From assembly GCA_010909165.1 (NCBI GenBank), contig MU008165.1, positions 1,612,001-1,676,000 of the forward strand: a stretch of 64,000 nucleotides of DNA, read 5' to 3'. Made by a program: the position numbers and the translations under genes. Shown here piece after piece: positions 1-9,286 of the stretch. Position 1 is the stretch's first letter, and each line of letters starts with the position of its first letter. The stretch comes from Anthoceros angustus. Its lineage: Eukaryota > Streptophyta > Anthocerotopsida > Anthocerotales > Anthocerotaceae. The notes beneath the pieces were generated by a model. The model was not told where the DNA came from, searched no databases, and worked only from the letters and a program-made list of their open reading frames with translations.

Positions 1-3000
1 ATCGTGGTGGATGATCATGACCCTCGCGGGCCTTCAGGGTACGAAAGGCGGGTAACGGCTGAGACCGTGAGCAGACTATGTCAGCAGGGGCAGCTCGCTG
101 AGGCTGTTGAGGCTTTGGGAGTTTTAGCGCTCACGGACTGTCACATTCCGCAACGTCTCTTTTACACGGTTGTGAAAAATTGTGTGGATAAGAAGGATCT
201 GCCTCTGGGTCGCCGTGCTCATGCTCTCAGCGTGAGGAATGGGTACGAGTCGGATACGTTCCTGTGCAACCACATCCTGCGGATGTATGCATCCCATGCC
301 AGGTTGCAGGAAGCTGTGGATGCGTTTACGATGGTTGCCGAGCCAGATGCCTTCACGTGGTCTGCCATCATCTCTGCTCATGTGAAACATGGGCAGGATA
401 AGCTGGCTGTACAACTGTATCAGCGGATGCGGGGGTCGAGTGTGAAGCCAGATGCGCATGTGTTTGTTGCAGCCCTTCAGGCTTGTGGGAGGGGAGGAGA
501 CCTGGAATCGGGGCAGCAGGTGCATGCTGATTTGTTGGCTAGTGGGGTTGAGCCCAATGTGTTTGTTGCGAGCTGCTTGGTGGACATGTATGGGAAGTGT
601 GGCAGCTTGGAAGATGCCCAAGGTGTGTTTGACAGGCTTTGTCAGAAGAATGTGGTGACTTGGAGTGCGATGATAGCAGGATACGCGCAGAAGGGGATGG
701 GGCATGAAGCCCTTCGTCTTTATAGTGCAATGCAAGAAGAAGGGATGGCTGCACCCAATTCTGTGACGTTTGTATCCCTCCTGCAGGCCTGTGCTGGTTT
801 GGGCACCCCTGCTTTGGAGGAAGGGAGGCACCTTCATGCACAGATTAGAGAACGAGGACTTCAGGCTGATGTAGTTGTAGGTGGGAGCCTGGTGAACATG
901 TACTCGAAGTGTGGCAGCCTGGAGGATGCTAGGGATGTTTTTGACAGCCTTGGTGAAAAGAATGTGGTTTCGTGGAATGCCATGATAGCAGGATATGCAC
1001 AGCACGGCATGGGGGAGGAAGCCCTTGCTCTTCACCAGGCTATGCTTTACGAAGGCAGTGTCGCCCCTGATTTTGTGACGTTTGTCTGCCTTCTTCAGGC
1101 ATGTGCAAGTATTGGCAACCCTGCTTTGGAGAAGGGGAGGCAGCTTCATGCACACATGAGAGAACGAGGGCTGGAGGCAGATGCGTTTGTAGCCAACAGT
1201 TTGGTAAACATGTATGCCAAGTGTGGCAGCCTAGAGGATGCTCAGGGCGTGTTTGATGGGCTTCCTCAGAAAGATGTGGTGACCTGGAATGCTATGGTCG
1301 CAGGATATTCCCAATCGGGCATGGGGCTAAAAGCTCTTAATCTTCTCAGTGCTATGCAAGAGGAAGGCATGTCTGCACCCAATTCTGTGACATTTGTGTC
1401 CGTCTTGCAAGCGTGTGGAAGTTTGGGCACCCCAGGTTTGGAGAAGGGAAGGCAGCTTCATGCACTGACTCGAGAACAAGGGCTTCAGGCTGATGTGTCT
1501 GTGGCCAACAGCTTGGTTGACATGTATGCAAAGTGTGGGAGCCTAGAGGATGCTCAGGGTGTGTTTGATGGACTATCTCAGAAAGATGTGGGAACATGGA
1601 ATGCCTTGATAGCGGGATATTCCAAGAAGGGTAAAGGCCTAGAAGCCCTTCAGCTTCTCATTGCCATGCAAGAAGAATGTGTGAGTGCGCCTAATTCCAT
1701 GACCTTTGTGTCCCTTCTGCAGGCATGTGCAATTGTGGGCACTCTGGCTTTGGAGAATGGGAAGCAGCTCCATGCACAAATCAGAGAACAAGGCCTTCAG
1801 GGTGACATGTTTGTAGCCAACAGCTTGGTCAACATGTACGCAAAGTGCGGGAGCCTAGAGGATGCTCAGGGCGTGTTTGAGGGGCTGGTGCATAAAAATG
1901 TAGTGACGTGGAATACCATGATAGCAGGGTATTCCCATGAGGGCATGGGGGAGGATGCCCTTCGTCTTTATGCGGATATGCAAGAAGAAGGCATTGTCAC
2001 ACCTAATTCCGGGACATTTGTGTCCCTCCTGCAGGCATGTGCAAGTATAGGCACCTCAGCATTGGAGAAGGGGAAGCAGCTTCATGCACTAATTAGAGAA
2101 CAAGGTCTTCAGGCTGATCTGTTCGTAGCCAACAGCTTGATAAACATGTATGCAAAGTGCGGCAGCCTAGAGGATGCACAGAGGGTGTTTGTTGGGCTTG
2201 GCCAGAAAAATGTGGTGACATGGAGTGCCATGATTGCAGGATATTCCCAGCAGGGCATGGGCCAGGAAGCCCTTCGTCTTTATATGGAAATGCAAGAAGA
2301 AGGCACTGTTGCACCCAATTCTGTAATGCTTGTGTCTCTCCTACATGCATGTGCAAGTGTGGGCACCCTGGCTTTGGAGAAGGGGAGGCAGCTGCATGCG
2401 CAGATTAGACAACAGGGGCTTCAGGCTGATGAGTCTGTTGCCAACAGCTTGGTAAAAATGTATGCAGAGTGTGGCAGCCTTGAGGATGCAGAGGGACTAT
2501 TTGACAGGCTTGGACAGAAAAATGTCGTGTCTTGGAATGCCATGATAGCAGGATATTCCCAGCAGGGCATGTGGCACAAAGCCCTCCGTCTCTACAGTGC
2601 TATGCAAGACTATGGCATCGATGCACTGGCTTCTGGGACATTTGTGAGTCTTCTGCAGGCATGTGCAAGTGTCGGCACGTGCACCTTGGAGACCGGGAGG
2701 CAGCTTCATGGACAAATTAGTAAACAAGGGCTTCAGGCCGATTTGTTTGTCGCCAGCAGTCTTGTAAACATGTATGCCAAGTGTGGCAGCATAGAGGATG
2801 CTCGGGACGTGTTCGACGGACTGGATGAAAAGAATGTGGTGACGTGGAGTGCCATGATAGCAGGGTACGCCCAGCAGGGCAGGGGTCAGGATGCCCTTTC
2901 TCTTTATGGCGCTATGCAAGAAGAAGGCATGGTTACACCCAATGCAGTGACTTTTGTGAGTCTCCTTCAAGCATGTGCAAATTTGGGCCCTTTGGCTTTG

Positions 3001-4089
3001 GAGACGGGAAAGCAGCTTCATACACAAATCAGAGGACGAGGCCATGAAGTGGATGTGATTGTCGCCAACAGTTTGGTACACATGTATGCGAAGTGTGGCA
3101 GTCTCCAAGATTCCTGGAATGTATTTCACGGGCTTCCCCAGAAAGACGTGGGGACATGGAATGCCATGATAGCAGGTTATTCCCAGCAGGGCATGGCGCA
3201 GGAAGCTCTTGATCTTTACAGGCTTATGCAACAAGAAGGCATGGCTGCACCCGATTCTGTGACTTATGTGCGTCTCCTGCAGGCATGTGCCAAAGTTGCG
3301 GCCTTACATCTGGGAAGCGAGCTTCATGCACAGATCACACAACAAGGCCTCCAATCCGATGTGCTTGTAGCCAGCAGTCTGATAGACATGTATGGAAAAT
3401 GCGGTAGCATGGTCGATGCACAGCAAGCGTTTGATTCCTTGCCCCAAAGAGATATAGTCACCTGGAATACACTGATTGCAGGCTACGCACGTCAAGGAAA
3501 CAGTGATGCAGTCTTGGACTTATTTCAGAGAGTGAAGGAGGATGGCATGGAGCCATCTGGTAGCACATTCCTTAGCGTCCTGACAGTATGCAGCCACACC
3601 GGTCTAGTAACCAGGGGGCGGGAATACTTCCAGGCTATGAACCACCACGGCATCTGTCCCACAGTGGAGCACTGCACGTGCATGGTGGATCTCCTCGGCC
3701 GTGCAGGACACCTGGACGAGGCACTGCATCTCGCAAAGACAATGCCAGTACCTCCGGATGCTGCAGTTTGGCACACTCTGTTAGGTGCTTGTCAAAAGTG
3801 GAGAAACATAGATGTGGGACTCCACGCCTTCGATGAAGCGTTGAAGCTAGACAAGAAAGACTCAGCGGCATACGTGTTGATGTCAAACATATACGCTGGC
3901 GTCGAGATGTGGCAGCAGGCTCAGGAGATTCAAACCTGCAGAAGAGGAATAGGAGCCTGGAAGGAGGAAGGCCAGAGCTGGTGGACAGACATGGATGGCC
4001 TGGTGCATTGTTTTGTGGTTGGGGATCAGAAGAAACTACCTCTGCCCTCCTTTCGAAACCAAGATACAATGGTACGTGCCACATCCTGA
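1..4089 (+). CDS. Giant PLS-class PPR protein, 5' end outside the window
   Basis: An uninterrupted frame is open from the first base, so the start codon and any targeting peptide lie upstream; the GTG at base 4 is not a credible start. At least 1,361 codons are visible. The protein is a chain of about 11 PLS triplets of roughly 105 residues. Each has the SLVNMYAKCGSLEDA block, a KNVVTWNAMIAGYSQQG block and a TFVSLLQACA...LHAQ block. The first triplet (codons about 70-140) is degenerate, and the array ends in SHTGL and DLLGRAGHLDEA motifs followed by an E1 motif (AAYVLMSNIYA) and an E2-like segment (WWTDMDGLVHCFVVGD). It then stops without a DYW deaminase domain. PLS PPR proteins bind organellar RNA base by base and usually act in C-to-U editing; one lacking DYW would need a partner deaminase. 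The repeats are unusually alike. No intron is seen. The family call is firm; the RNA target is unknown. Confidence 0.93.
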   Translation: MVVDDHDPRGPSGYERRVTAETVSRLCQQGQLAEAVEALGVLALTDCHIPQRLFYTVVKNCVDKKDLPLGRRAHALSVRNGYESDTFLCNHILRMYASHARLQEAVDAFTMVAEPDAFTWSAIISAHVKHGQDKLAVQLYQRMRGSSVKPDAHVFVAALQACGRGGDLESGQQVHADLLASGVEPNVFVASCLVDMYGKCGSLEDAQGVFDRLCQKNVVTWSAMIAGYAQKGMGHEALRLYSAMQEEGMAAPNSVTFVSLLQACAGLGTPALEEGRHLHAQIRERGLQADVVVGGSLVNMYSKCGSLEDARDVFDSLGEKNVVSWNAMIAGYAQHGMGEEALALHQAMLYEGSVAPDFVTFVCLLQACASIGNPALEKGRQLHAHMRERGLEADAFVANSLVNMYAKCGSLEDAQGVFDGLPQKDVVTWNAMVAGYSQSGMGLKALNLLSAMQEEGMSAPNSVTFVSVLQACGSLGTPGLEKGRQLHALTREQGLQADVSVANSLVDMYAKCGSLEDAQGVFDGLSQKDVGTWNALIAGYSKKGKGLEALQLLIAMQEECVSAPNSMTFVSLLQACAIVGTLALENGKQLHAQIREQGLQGDMFVANSLVNMYAKCGSLEDAQGVFEGLVHKNVVTWNTMIAGYSHEGMGEDALRLYADMQEEGIVTPNSGTFVSLLQACASIGTSALEKGKQLHALIREQGLQADLFVANSLINMYAKCGSLEDAQRVFVGLGQKNVVTWSAMIAGYSQQGMGQEALRLYMEMQEEGTVAPNSVMLVSLLHACASVGTLALEKGRQLHAQIRQQGLQADESVANSLVKMYAECGSLEDAEGLFDRLGQKNVVSWNAMIAGYSQQGMWHKALRLYSAMQDYGIDALASGTFVSLLQACASVGTCTLETGRQLHGQISKQGLQADLFVASSLVNMYAKCGSIEDARDVFDGLDEKNVVTWSAMIAGYAQQGRGQDALSLYGAMQEEGMVTPNAVTFVSLLQACANLGPLALETGKQLHTQIRGRGHEVDVIVANSLVHMYAKCGSLQDSWNVFHGLPQKDVGTWNAMIAGYSQQGMAQEALDLYRLMQQEGMAAPDSVTYVRLLQACAKVAALHLGSELHAQITQQGLQSDVLVASSLIDMYGKCGSMVDAQQAFDSLPQRDIVTWNTLIAGYARQGNSDAVLDLFQRVKEDGMEPSGSTFLSVLTVCSHTGLVTRGREYFQAMNHHGICPTVEHCTCMVDLLGRAGHLDEALHLAKTMPVPPDAAVWHTLLGACQKWRNIDVGLHAFDEALKLDKKDSAAYVLMSNIYAGVEMWQQAQEIQTCRRGIGAWKEEGQSWWTDMDGLVHCFVVGDQKKLPLPSFRNQDTMVRATS

Positions 4090-4319
4090 CTCGTCGTCAG
4101 AAGACTTTTGTCCAAGCCATCAGGATGCCAAACCTAAACACCTCAACCTGAACCCTAAAGAAACGCCATGAACTGCACAAGCACAAAGAACAACGTTCCT
4201 CTAAGTCTCCCTCAAAAGTTCTAGTCTTGCAAGAAGCTGCGCCAGGCTCCTCTCCCCCATCTTCTGCTCTGAACAATAACTTGAAACCTGAACGAACATA
4301 CATTTGTGGAACTTCACAT
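4090..4319. other. Convergent intergenic spacer and 3' UTRs
   Basis: This 230-bp gap separates the stop codon of the plus-strand PPR gene from the stop codon of the minus-strand PMT gene, so it must hold both 3' ends and terminators. No DYW-like coding sequence is visible in any plus-strand frame, which argues that the PPR gene really ends at its TGA rather than being frameshifted just before a DYW domain. Confidence 0.6.
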
Positions 4320-6388
4320 TCATGGCCTCCACTTCGTCTTTCTTACAGCCAGAAGCTTGTTTCTTCCCCGCACGAAGGAAAACACGGCCCTCCAGTGCAT
4401 CGACTCCAGCAACGGCCGCAGCTCGTTGTCCACCAACTGCTGCCGGTCCCTCACAACCAGCCAGCCGCCAGGCCTCACGATCCGGTCCAGTTCCACCACC
4501 ACCTGCTCCAGGGAACACCTTCTCTGCAGCCTGGAGAGGACATGGTCTGCGTGCACCAGGTCGTAGGTCCTCGGGAACGTGCGGAAAGGCTCGCACCAGT
4601 CGTGATATATCCCCACCAGCCCCCGCTGGAAGATCACCGGGAGGGTGTCGGACGAGCTGATGGGGTCGACGACGTTCATCACCCAGACGGGGAGCTTGAC
4701 GAGAGCCGCAGCAAAGCTCCCATATCCCGCGCCCATGTCTATCACGTTCCGTACTCCGGCCCAGTCGATCTGCAGCTCCTTCGTGTACGTTTGCTCCACG
4801 ATCCGGGCCCAACGGGCCGTGTCTTCCAGAAATCGCTTTGGGTCGACTCCGGCAGGTGCTGCGACCAGGCGGGCGGGCCAGGCTGCGGGCCACGCTGCGC
4901 CCAGCTTGGGAACCGAGTGGATACAGGGCTGGACGGCGGTGTACCATGCTGCGTCGGGGCCGGGATCCTGGTGGGTGCAGATGGGTGGGAACTTCTGGGA
5001 CTCCTGGAACCTGTTGGCCCTGCTCTGTAAGCATTCCTTGTTGCTGCTGCTCTTCTGGAAGACTGCAATCCCAAAGCTGCGCTTGGAATTCGTGGCTTTC
5101 GCTTGCAACGTCCAGCACATGCCTGCTGTAAGATTGACCATGGCGGCCCAGGTCGCCTCCTGCCTCTCCGTATCGTCTTTGTACACCGCCGCTGCCGACC
5201 AGACGAAGTAGCCACCCGGCCGGAGAAGTCTGTCCACCTCCAGCAGAAGCCTGCCGTCGTCTTGATGCCATTGCACAGCACACCGAGCACAGTTAACAAG
5301 GTCGTACACGTTGCTGGGAAAGGGCAGCCTCTGGGTCGTGATGTCAGCGGAGACCGCTGGAACTCCTCTTTCCAACGCGATCTGCATCCAGAAGAGAGAC
5401 GAACAAGAATCCGATCTGATTCACGACATGGAGCTGCTTCACGTTCACATGCTGCATTCCGTGTTCACAGACAGAAGTGTATCCATCAGCATGATGCAAG
5501 TTGCATGTATACCTGAGTCTCGTATGAGGTCTTACGCGTTGATGCAAAGGTGGACATGGTGATGACATCCCTTTCAAACAAGTAGCTTCCGAGGCTTCCA
5601 GCACCGCCGGCAACATCCAGCACAACGCGAGTCCGGTTGCCCCATGCAACCTCGGGCCTGCTCTCCTCAACCACATCGATGTACTCGGCAGGATCAGCTC
5701 CCTTCCGCACCTTCCTGTTGAAGTTTGGGAACGGGAAGGCAAGGAAATCCTCATGACGTCTGGCCGCCGAGAAGAGACTCAGCTCGTGGCTATCGTAAAT
5801 CCCCTGCTCACGAGGGACGTTATGGTACCAGATGGCTTGCCGACTGATCGGCCAGCGGAGGGGGTTCTTGTACTTCTCCGGCAACGGGACGAGGCATCTG
5901 GGCATCTCCTCTGCCCTAGGGCAGAGGCTGTCAGGGGCGATTGGCACCAGGCTGCTGTTACTCGCTGCCAGAGCGCTGTTGTGATGACAGGGAATGTAGT
6001 CTTCTGCACCATCCCAGGTGCACAGTCTCCATTGCGAAGATGATCCCTTGATGTCTTCATTCTGAGCAGTTTCGAAGATGGAGTCCTCAGGCAGGTCGGA
6101 TTTGTCGTACTCGGGACGGAGATGACCAAGCTGTAGATCTTCGTCTTCCCAACTGCCACCTGAACCGTCTCCGGATCCCCCAAGCTGTGGATCGTCATCT
6201 TCCCAACTGCTGCATGCGCCGTCGCTTCCAGGAGACTTCCAAATCAAGGATACTAGCTTACCAGTTGTAAGATGGATTCTACCAGGAAACCAAATACTCC
6301 TTACGAACAGCACGTAAAGAATTGCAAGGAAGACAGCCTTCGCCGCACCGCTCAGCCGGGATGGCCGTGCCCGCTTGGAGTTCGCCAT
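4320..6388 (-). CDS. Probable methyltransferase PMT (Methyltransf_29/DUF248), Golgi type II
   Basis: Two exons: 6388-5513 and 5381-4320, joined in phase 0 across a 131-bp intron (donor CAG|GTATAC, acceptor GATGCAG|ATC). The chosen ATG gives MANSKRARPS and 645 aa, the usual size for the family; an upstream in-frame ATG at 6454 would add 22 residues. A basic start and a hydrophobic segment at about residues 15-33 predict a type II membrane anchor. Family hallmarks follow: RCLVPLPEKYKNP, a first Rossmann domain at about residue 257, the ALERGVPAVSA and LPFPSN motifs, LLRPGGYFVWSA, a second methyltransferase half from about residue 503 (NVIDMGAGYGSFAAAL), YHDWCEPF, TYDLVHAD and a final RNKLLAVRKTKW. 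Plant PMTs (QUA2/QUA3 group) are thought to methylate pectin in the Golgi using SAM. Motif I reads DVAGGAG instead of the usual DVGCGVA, so catalytic strength is uncertain. Confidence 0.92.
5382..5512 (-). other. Intron of the PMT gene
   Basis: A GT-AG intron of 131 bp in phase 0. It is supported because removing it joins ...SYETQ to IALERGVPAV, the continuous PMT family sequence, while both flanking frames run into stops or unrelated residues inside the intron. Confidence 0.88.
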
Positions 6389-6886
6389 CTCAGCACGCCC
6401 CTTTGTGCACAGCCTTGTGCTAAGGGGGTTCACCATATGAAAGAAAACAAACATGAACTACCGAACCGGAACCTAGTTTCGTAGTCTCTTGGGATGCCAC
6501 CAAGTCCCTCCCGAGTTACTCACCTGTTGACTATGAATGGAACTATATCAAGTCTTATTAAATATTGAGATCGGATACATTTCACAATATCGAAAACAGG
6601 TCCTATTGTCACGTTTTATTAATATTATTTTTAGATCTTATTTATATTTTTTTCTATTGGGGGGTGCACATCCACCCTTCACCTCCTCATCACTGTTATA
6701 CTTCCAAATTTATGGAGGTTCTTCAATAGAACTTATCTTTCTGCGACAACTACTGCACAGTCAATCAACCAGCAATTATATGTCCAACCACTTAGTGGCC
6801 TATACCCAATACAGCTATTCGTTATGGATTACAATCAATAAAACTTGGAAGTACAACAGAGCTAGGATTGAGAGTGTCGCAATGCA

Positions 6887-6990
6887 AGCATTAACAGTTT
6901 CACAACTGCAGGCATTGAAAGTGTTACAGTGCAGGCATTGAAAGTGTTACAGCGCAGGCATTGAAAGCGTCACAATGTCAGCATTGAAAA
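6887..6990. repeat. Short minisatellite, unit about 22 bp
   Basis: Four to five imperfect copies of a unit built on GCAGGCATTGAAAGTGTTAC. The copies differ by single substitutions. They lie about 0.5 kb upstream of the PMT gene. Confidence 0.75.
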
Positions 6991-7191
6991 CAAAAGCAAT
7001 TGAAAGCACCACAGTGACAGTGTGAAGATGATAAAACTATTGTGTAAAATGAGCAACATGTAATAAACTAGAGAAAACTTATGTTAGTTCTAGAGACAAA
7101 GTTGAAAAACTACCCACACAAAACCTAACCGAGCGAAAAAAAACCTACACATTGTGGGTTGAGCCGATTAATTGAGCCAAGAAGACCACAT

Positions 7192-7330
7192 CATTGTGAA
7201 TTGCTTCCATTCCATAACCCAAACTTGAACTTCAACCCATTGTGAATTGCTGCCACTCCATAACTCAAACGTAAACTTCAACTCATTGTGAATTGCTACC
7301 ATTCCATGAGCCAAATTTAAACTTCAACCT
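7192..7330. repeat. 46-bp tandem repeat, 3 copies
   Basis: CATTGTGAATTGCT recurs at 7192, 7238 and 7284, each followed by a similar CCATTCCAT...AACTTCAAC segment. The exact 46-bp spacing shows a true tandem array with modest divergence. Confidence 0.85.
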
Positions 7331-8565
7331 AAGTGTGCCTTAACTTAAAAGACAGGATATGAACTCTCGATGATAAGTCTACCTCAAAAAGTGACAGCAT
7401 GGTTTAAAAACGGTATTTATTCAAACGTAACGAATGTGGGCTCAATCAAAATAGAGTTTCTTCTAATTAAATAGAAAAATGTAATGTCGGCTCAATCATA
7501 AGGGAAATATGCAGAATTCTCAAAAAATTTCGAATCTTGAGAGCTTCATAATTATAAAGAGGATATCTAATTGATTTGAAAATATTGATATGCATTACTA
7601 AAATGAAACAAAGTGAAGGAAAATATTTCTAGACGGCCCGTGGCTTGCTTTCCCTTATCATGGGAATGCTTTATCATTTAAGCTAAGCAGGCCGATGCGC
7701 GTCTTCGAGACATTCATATGTGTCTTTGAGAGATCGGTGAGAAATAGAGGTAAAACTCATTTTCTCTAGCTTATTAAGAAAGATCCATATTGAATAGGAA
7801 AGACATGACTAAGTTTGTGATATCTTCCTCATATGAAAGTCATATTGGATAGAAAAGACATGTAAGGGAATGCGCTATCATTTAAGTTAAGTAGGCCGAT
7901 ATGTATCTTCAAGACACTAATATTTGTCTTCGAAAGATTGGTAAGACCCATGGGTGTAGGGCACGAACGTGAGGTGGAGGAAGGGTCCCAACTTGGTGTG
8001 TTGGGGTTGGGCAAAAGCCACCGCACTAAGGCCAAGTGGCATTCATATGAGCACTTCTTTAACTAACAACCAAGCAAATAAGTCTAATATGCAAATATAG
8101 GTGCAAACCAATAACAATAGGAGAGGGTAGCTTGCACGTCGTGGCACAAACACCCTCCTCTCCCTACGAGAACAATATGCAAATTCTTGACACATCGTTC
8201 TCGAAGTCATGGCTTTGGCCTCCTCACAATACTCTTGCGGACAAGCTATGATCTGAGCTAGTCCTCTAGAAAAGGGTATGTGTATACTAGTCCTCGACAT
8301 CAGCATATTCTTAAGATATCCTATTGGCATTAGCATATGCAGGAAATATCCTAAGAATACATTGTAATAAAGCATATTATTTGTGTTTATCCACTTAGCT
8401 ATTACTAACCATGTTTAATTAACAATACTTAATGCTGAATTAATATAATTACTTTAGAGTAAATAATATTATTAATTACTTAAAGATAAGTAATTAGGTT
8501 AATTAACACCAATCAAACACTAAACCCAAGCGCTGAGTCCGTTAAAGTGGACTATAATATATTTT

Positions 8566-8723
8566 GCTTCTTCTTCTTCTTCTTCTTCTACTACAGTCAT
8601 GGGACTTGGTACTTAACAACTTGTACCATAGTGCTACTTGCACCACTTCTTCTTCTTCTTCTTCTTCTACTACAGTCATGGGACTTGGTACTTAACAACT
8701 TGTACCATAGTGCTACTTGCACC
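8566..8723. repeat. 79-bp tandem duplication with a CTT microsatellite
   Basis: Two near-identical 79-bp copies each begin with a (CTT)n run and continue through CTACTACAGTCATGGGACTT to GTGCTACTTGCACCA. The near identity suggests a recent slippage duplication. Confidence 0.9.
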
Positions 8724-9286
8724 AAACGCATCCACTCCCTTTAGGCACCCTATCTAAGTACCAATCTTCGATTAGGATGCTTAACAACGGCATTCTAATA
8801 AATGTCTGTCCATTTGGCCTAAACCATTTGGACACACATGATATGATTGACTGTAGTGGCAAAAATATAATTGACTGTAATAGCAAAATACAATTGACTA
8901 TAAAGCTTGAAATACAAGAGCTATATATATATGTATATATATAATACTATTTCTTTATAATATATATAACGTTTATAACATAGAAGTTCTAACATGCAGT
9001 CATTAAAACAATCTAAAGAAAGTAGATTCCAGCCGCAAATAGGTTAATTGGGCAAGACCATAGTTCGGAACTGCCGGGTCTAACAGTGGCCCTCAGGCCA
9101 TCTCTTTTACGTAAATGGTTCGAAGCTCAGAAACTATTGTTCAACAGTGGAGGTCGTCCGGTATAAGATTCGTGTCGAGTGATTTGACGCATTACCCCAA
9201 GACCAGGCTCCAGCCACGGCCGCACCATGACGAAACTTCAAAGCAGGCCTTCCGCAAAACCAGTGCCCGAGGACTCTGCTCAAATT

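Larger units (their letters stand above)
6455..9286. other. AT-rich intergenic region with small repeats, no gene seen
   Basis: This 2.8-kb stretch lies between the divergent 5' side of the PMT gene and the 3' end of the NSUN-type gene. Its ORFs are short and lack protein-like composition. It holds the minisatellites listed separately and two diverged copies of an approximately 75-bp block at 7669-7743 and 7868-7945 (shared words such as TATCATTTAAG and AGGCCGAT). It probably also contains the PMT promoter just above 6455, but no element can be assigned. Confidence 0.6.

Noticed and set aside
124-3776. Minus-strand frames opposite the PPR gene (up to 343 codons)
   Set aside because: Antisense shadows of a repetitive coding sequence; they repeat with the PPR period.
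4201-5283. 360-codon minus-strand frame overlapping PMT exon 2
   Set aside because: It is out of frame with the PMT domains, which are clearly encoded by the other minus-strand frame.
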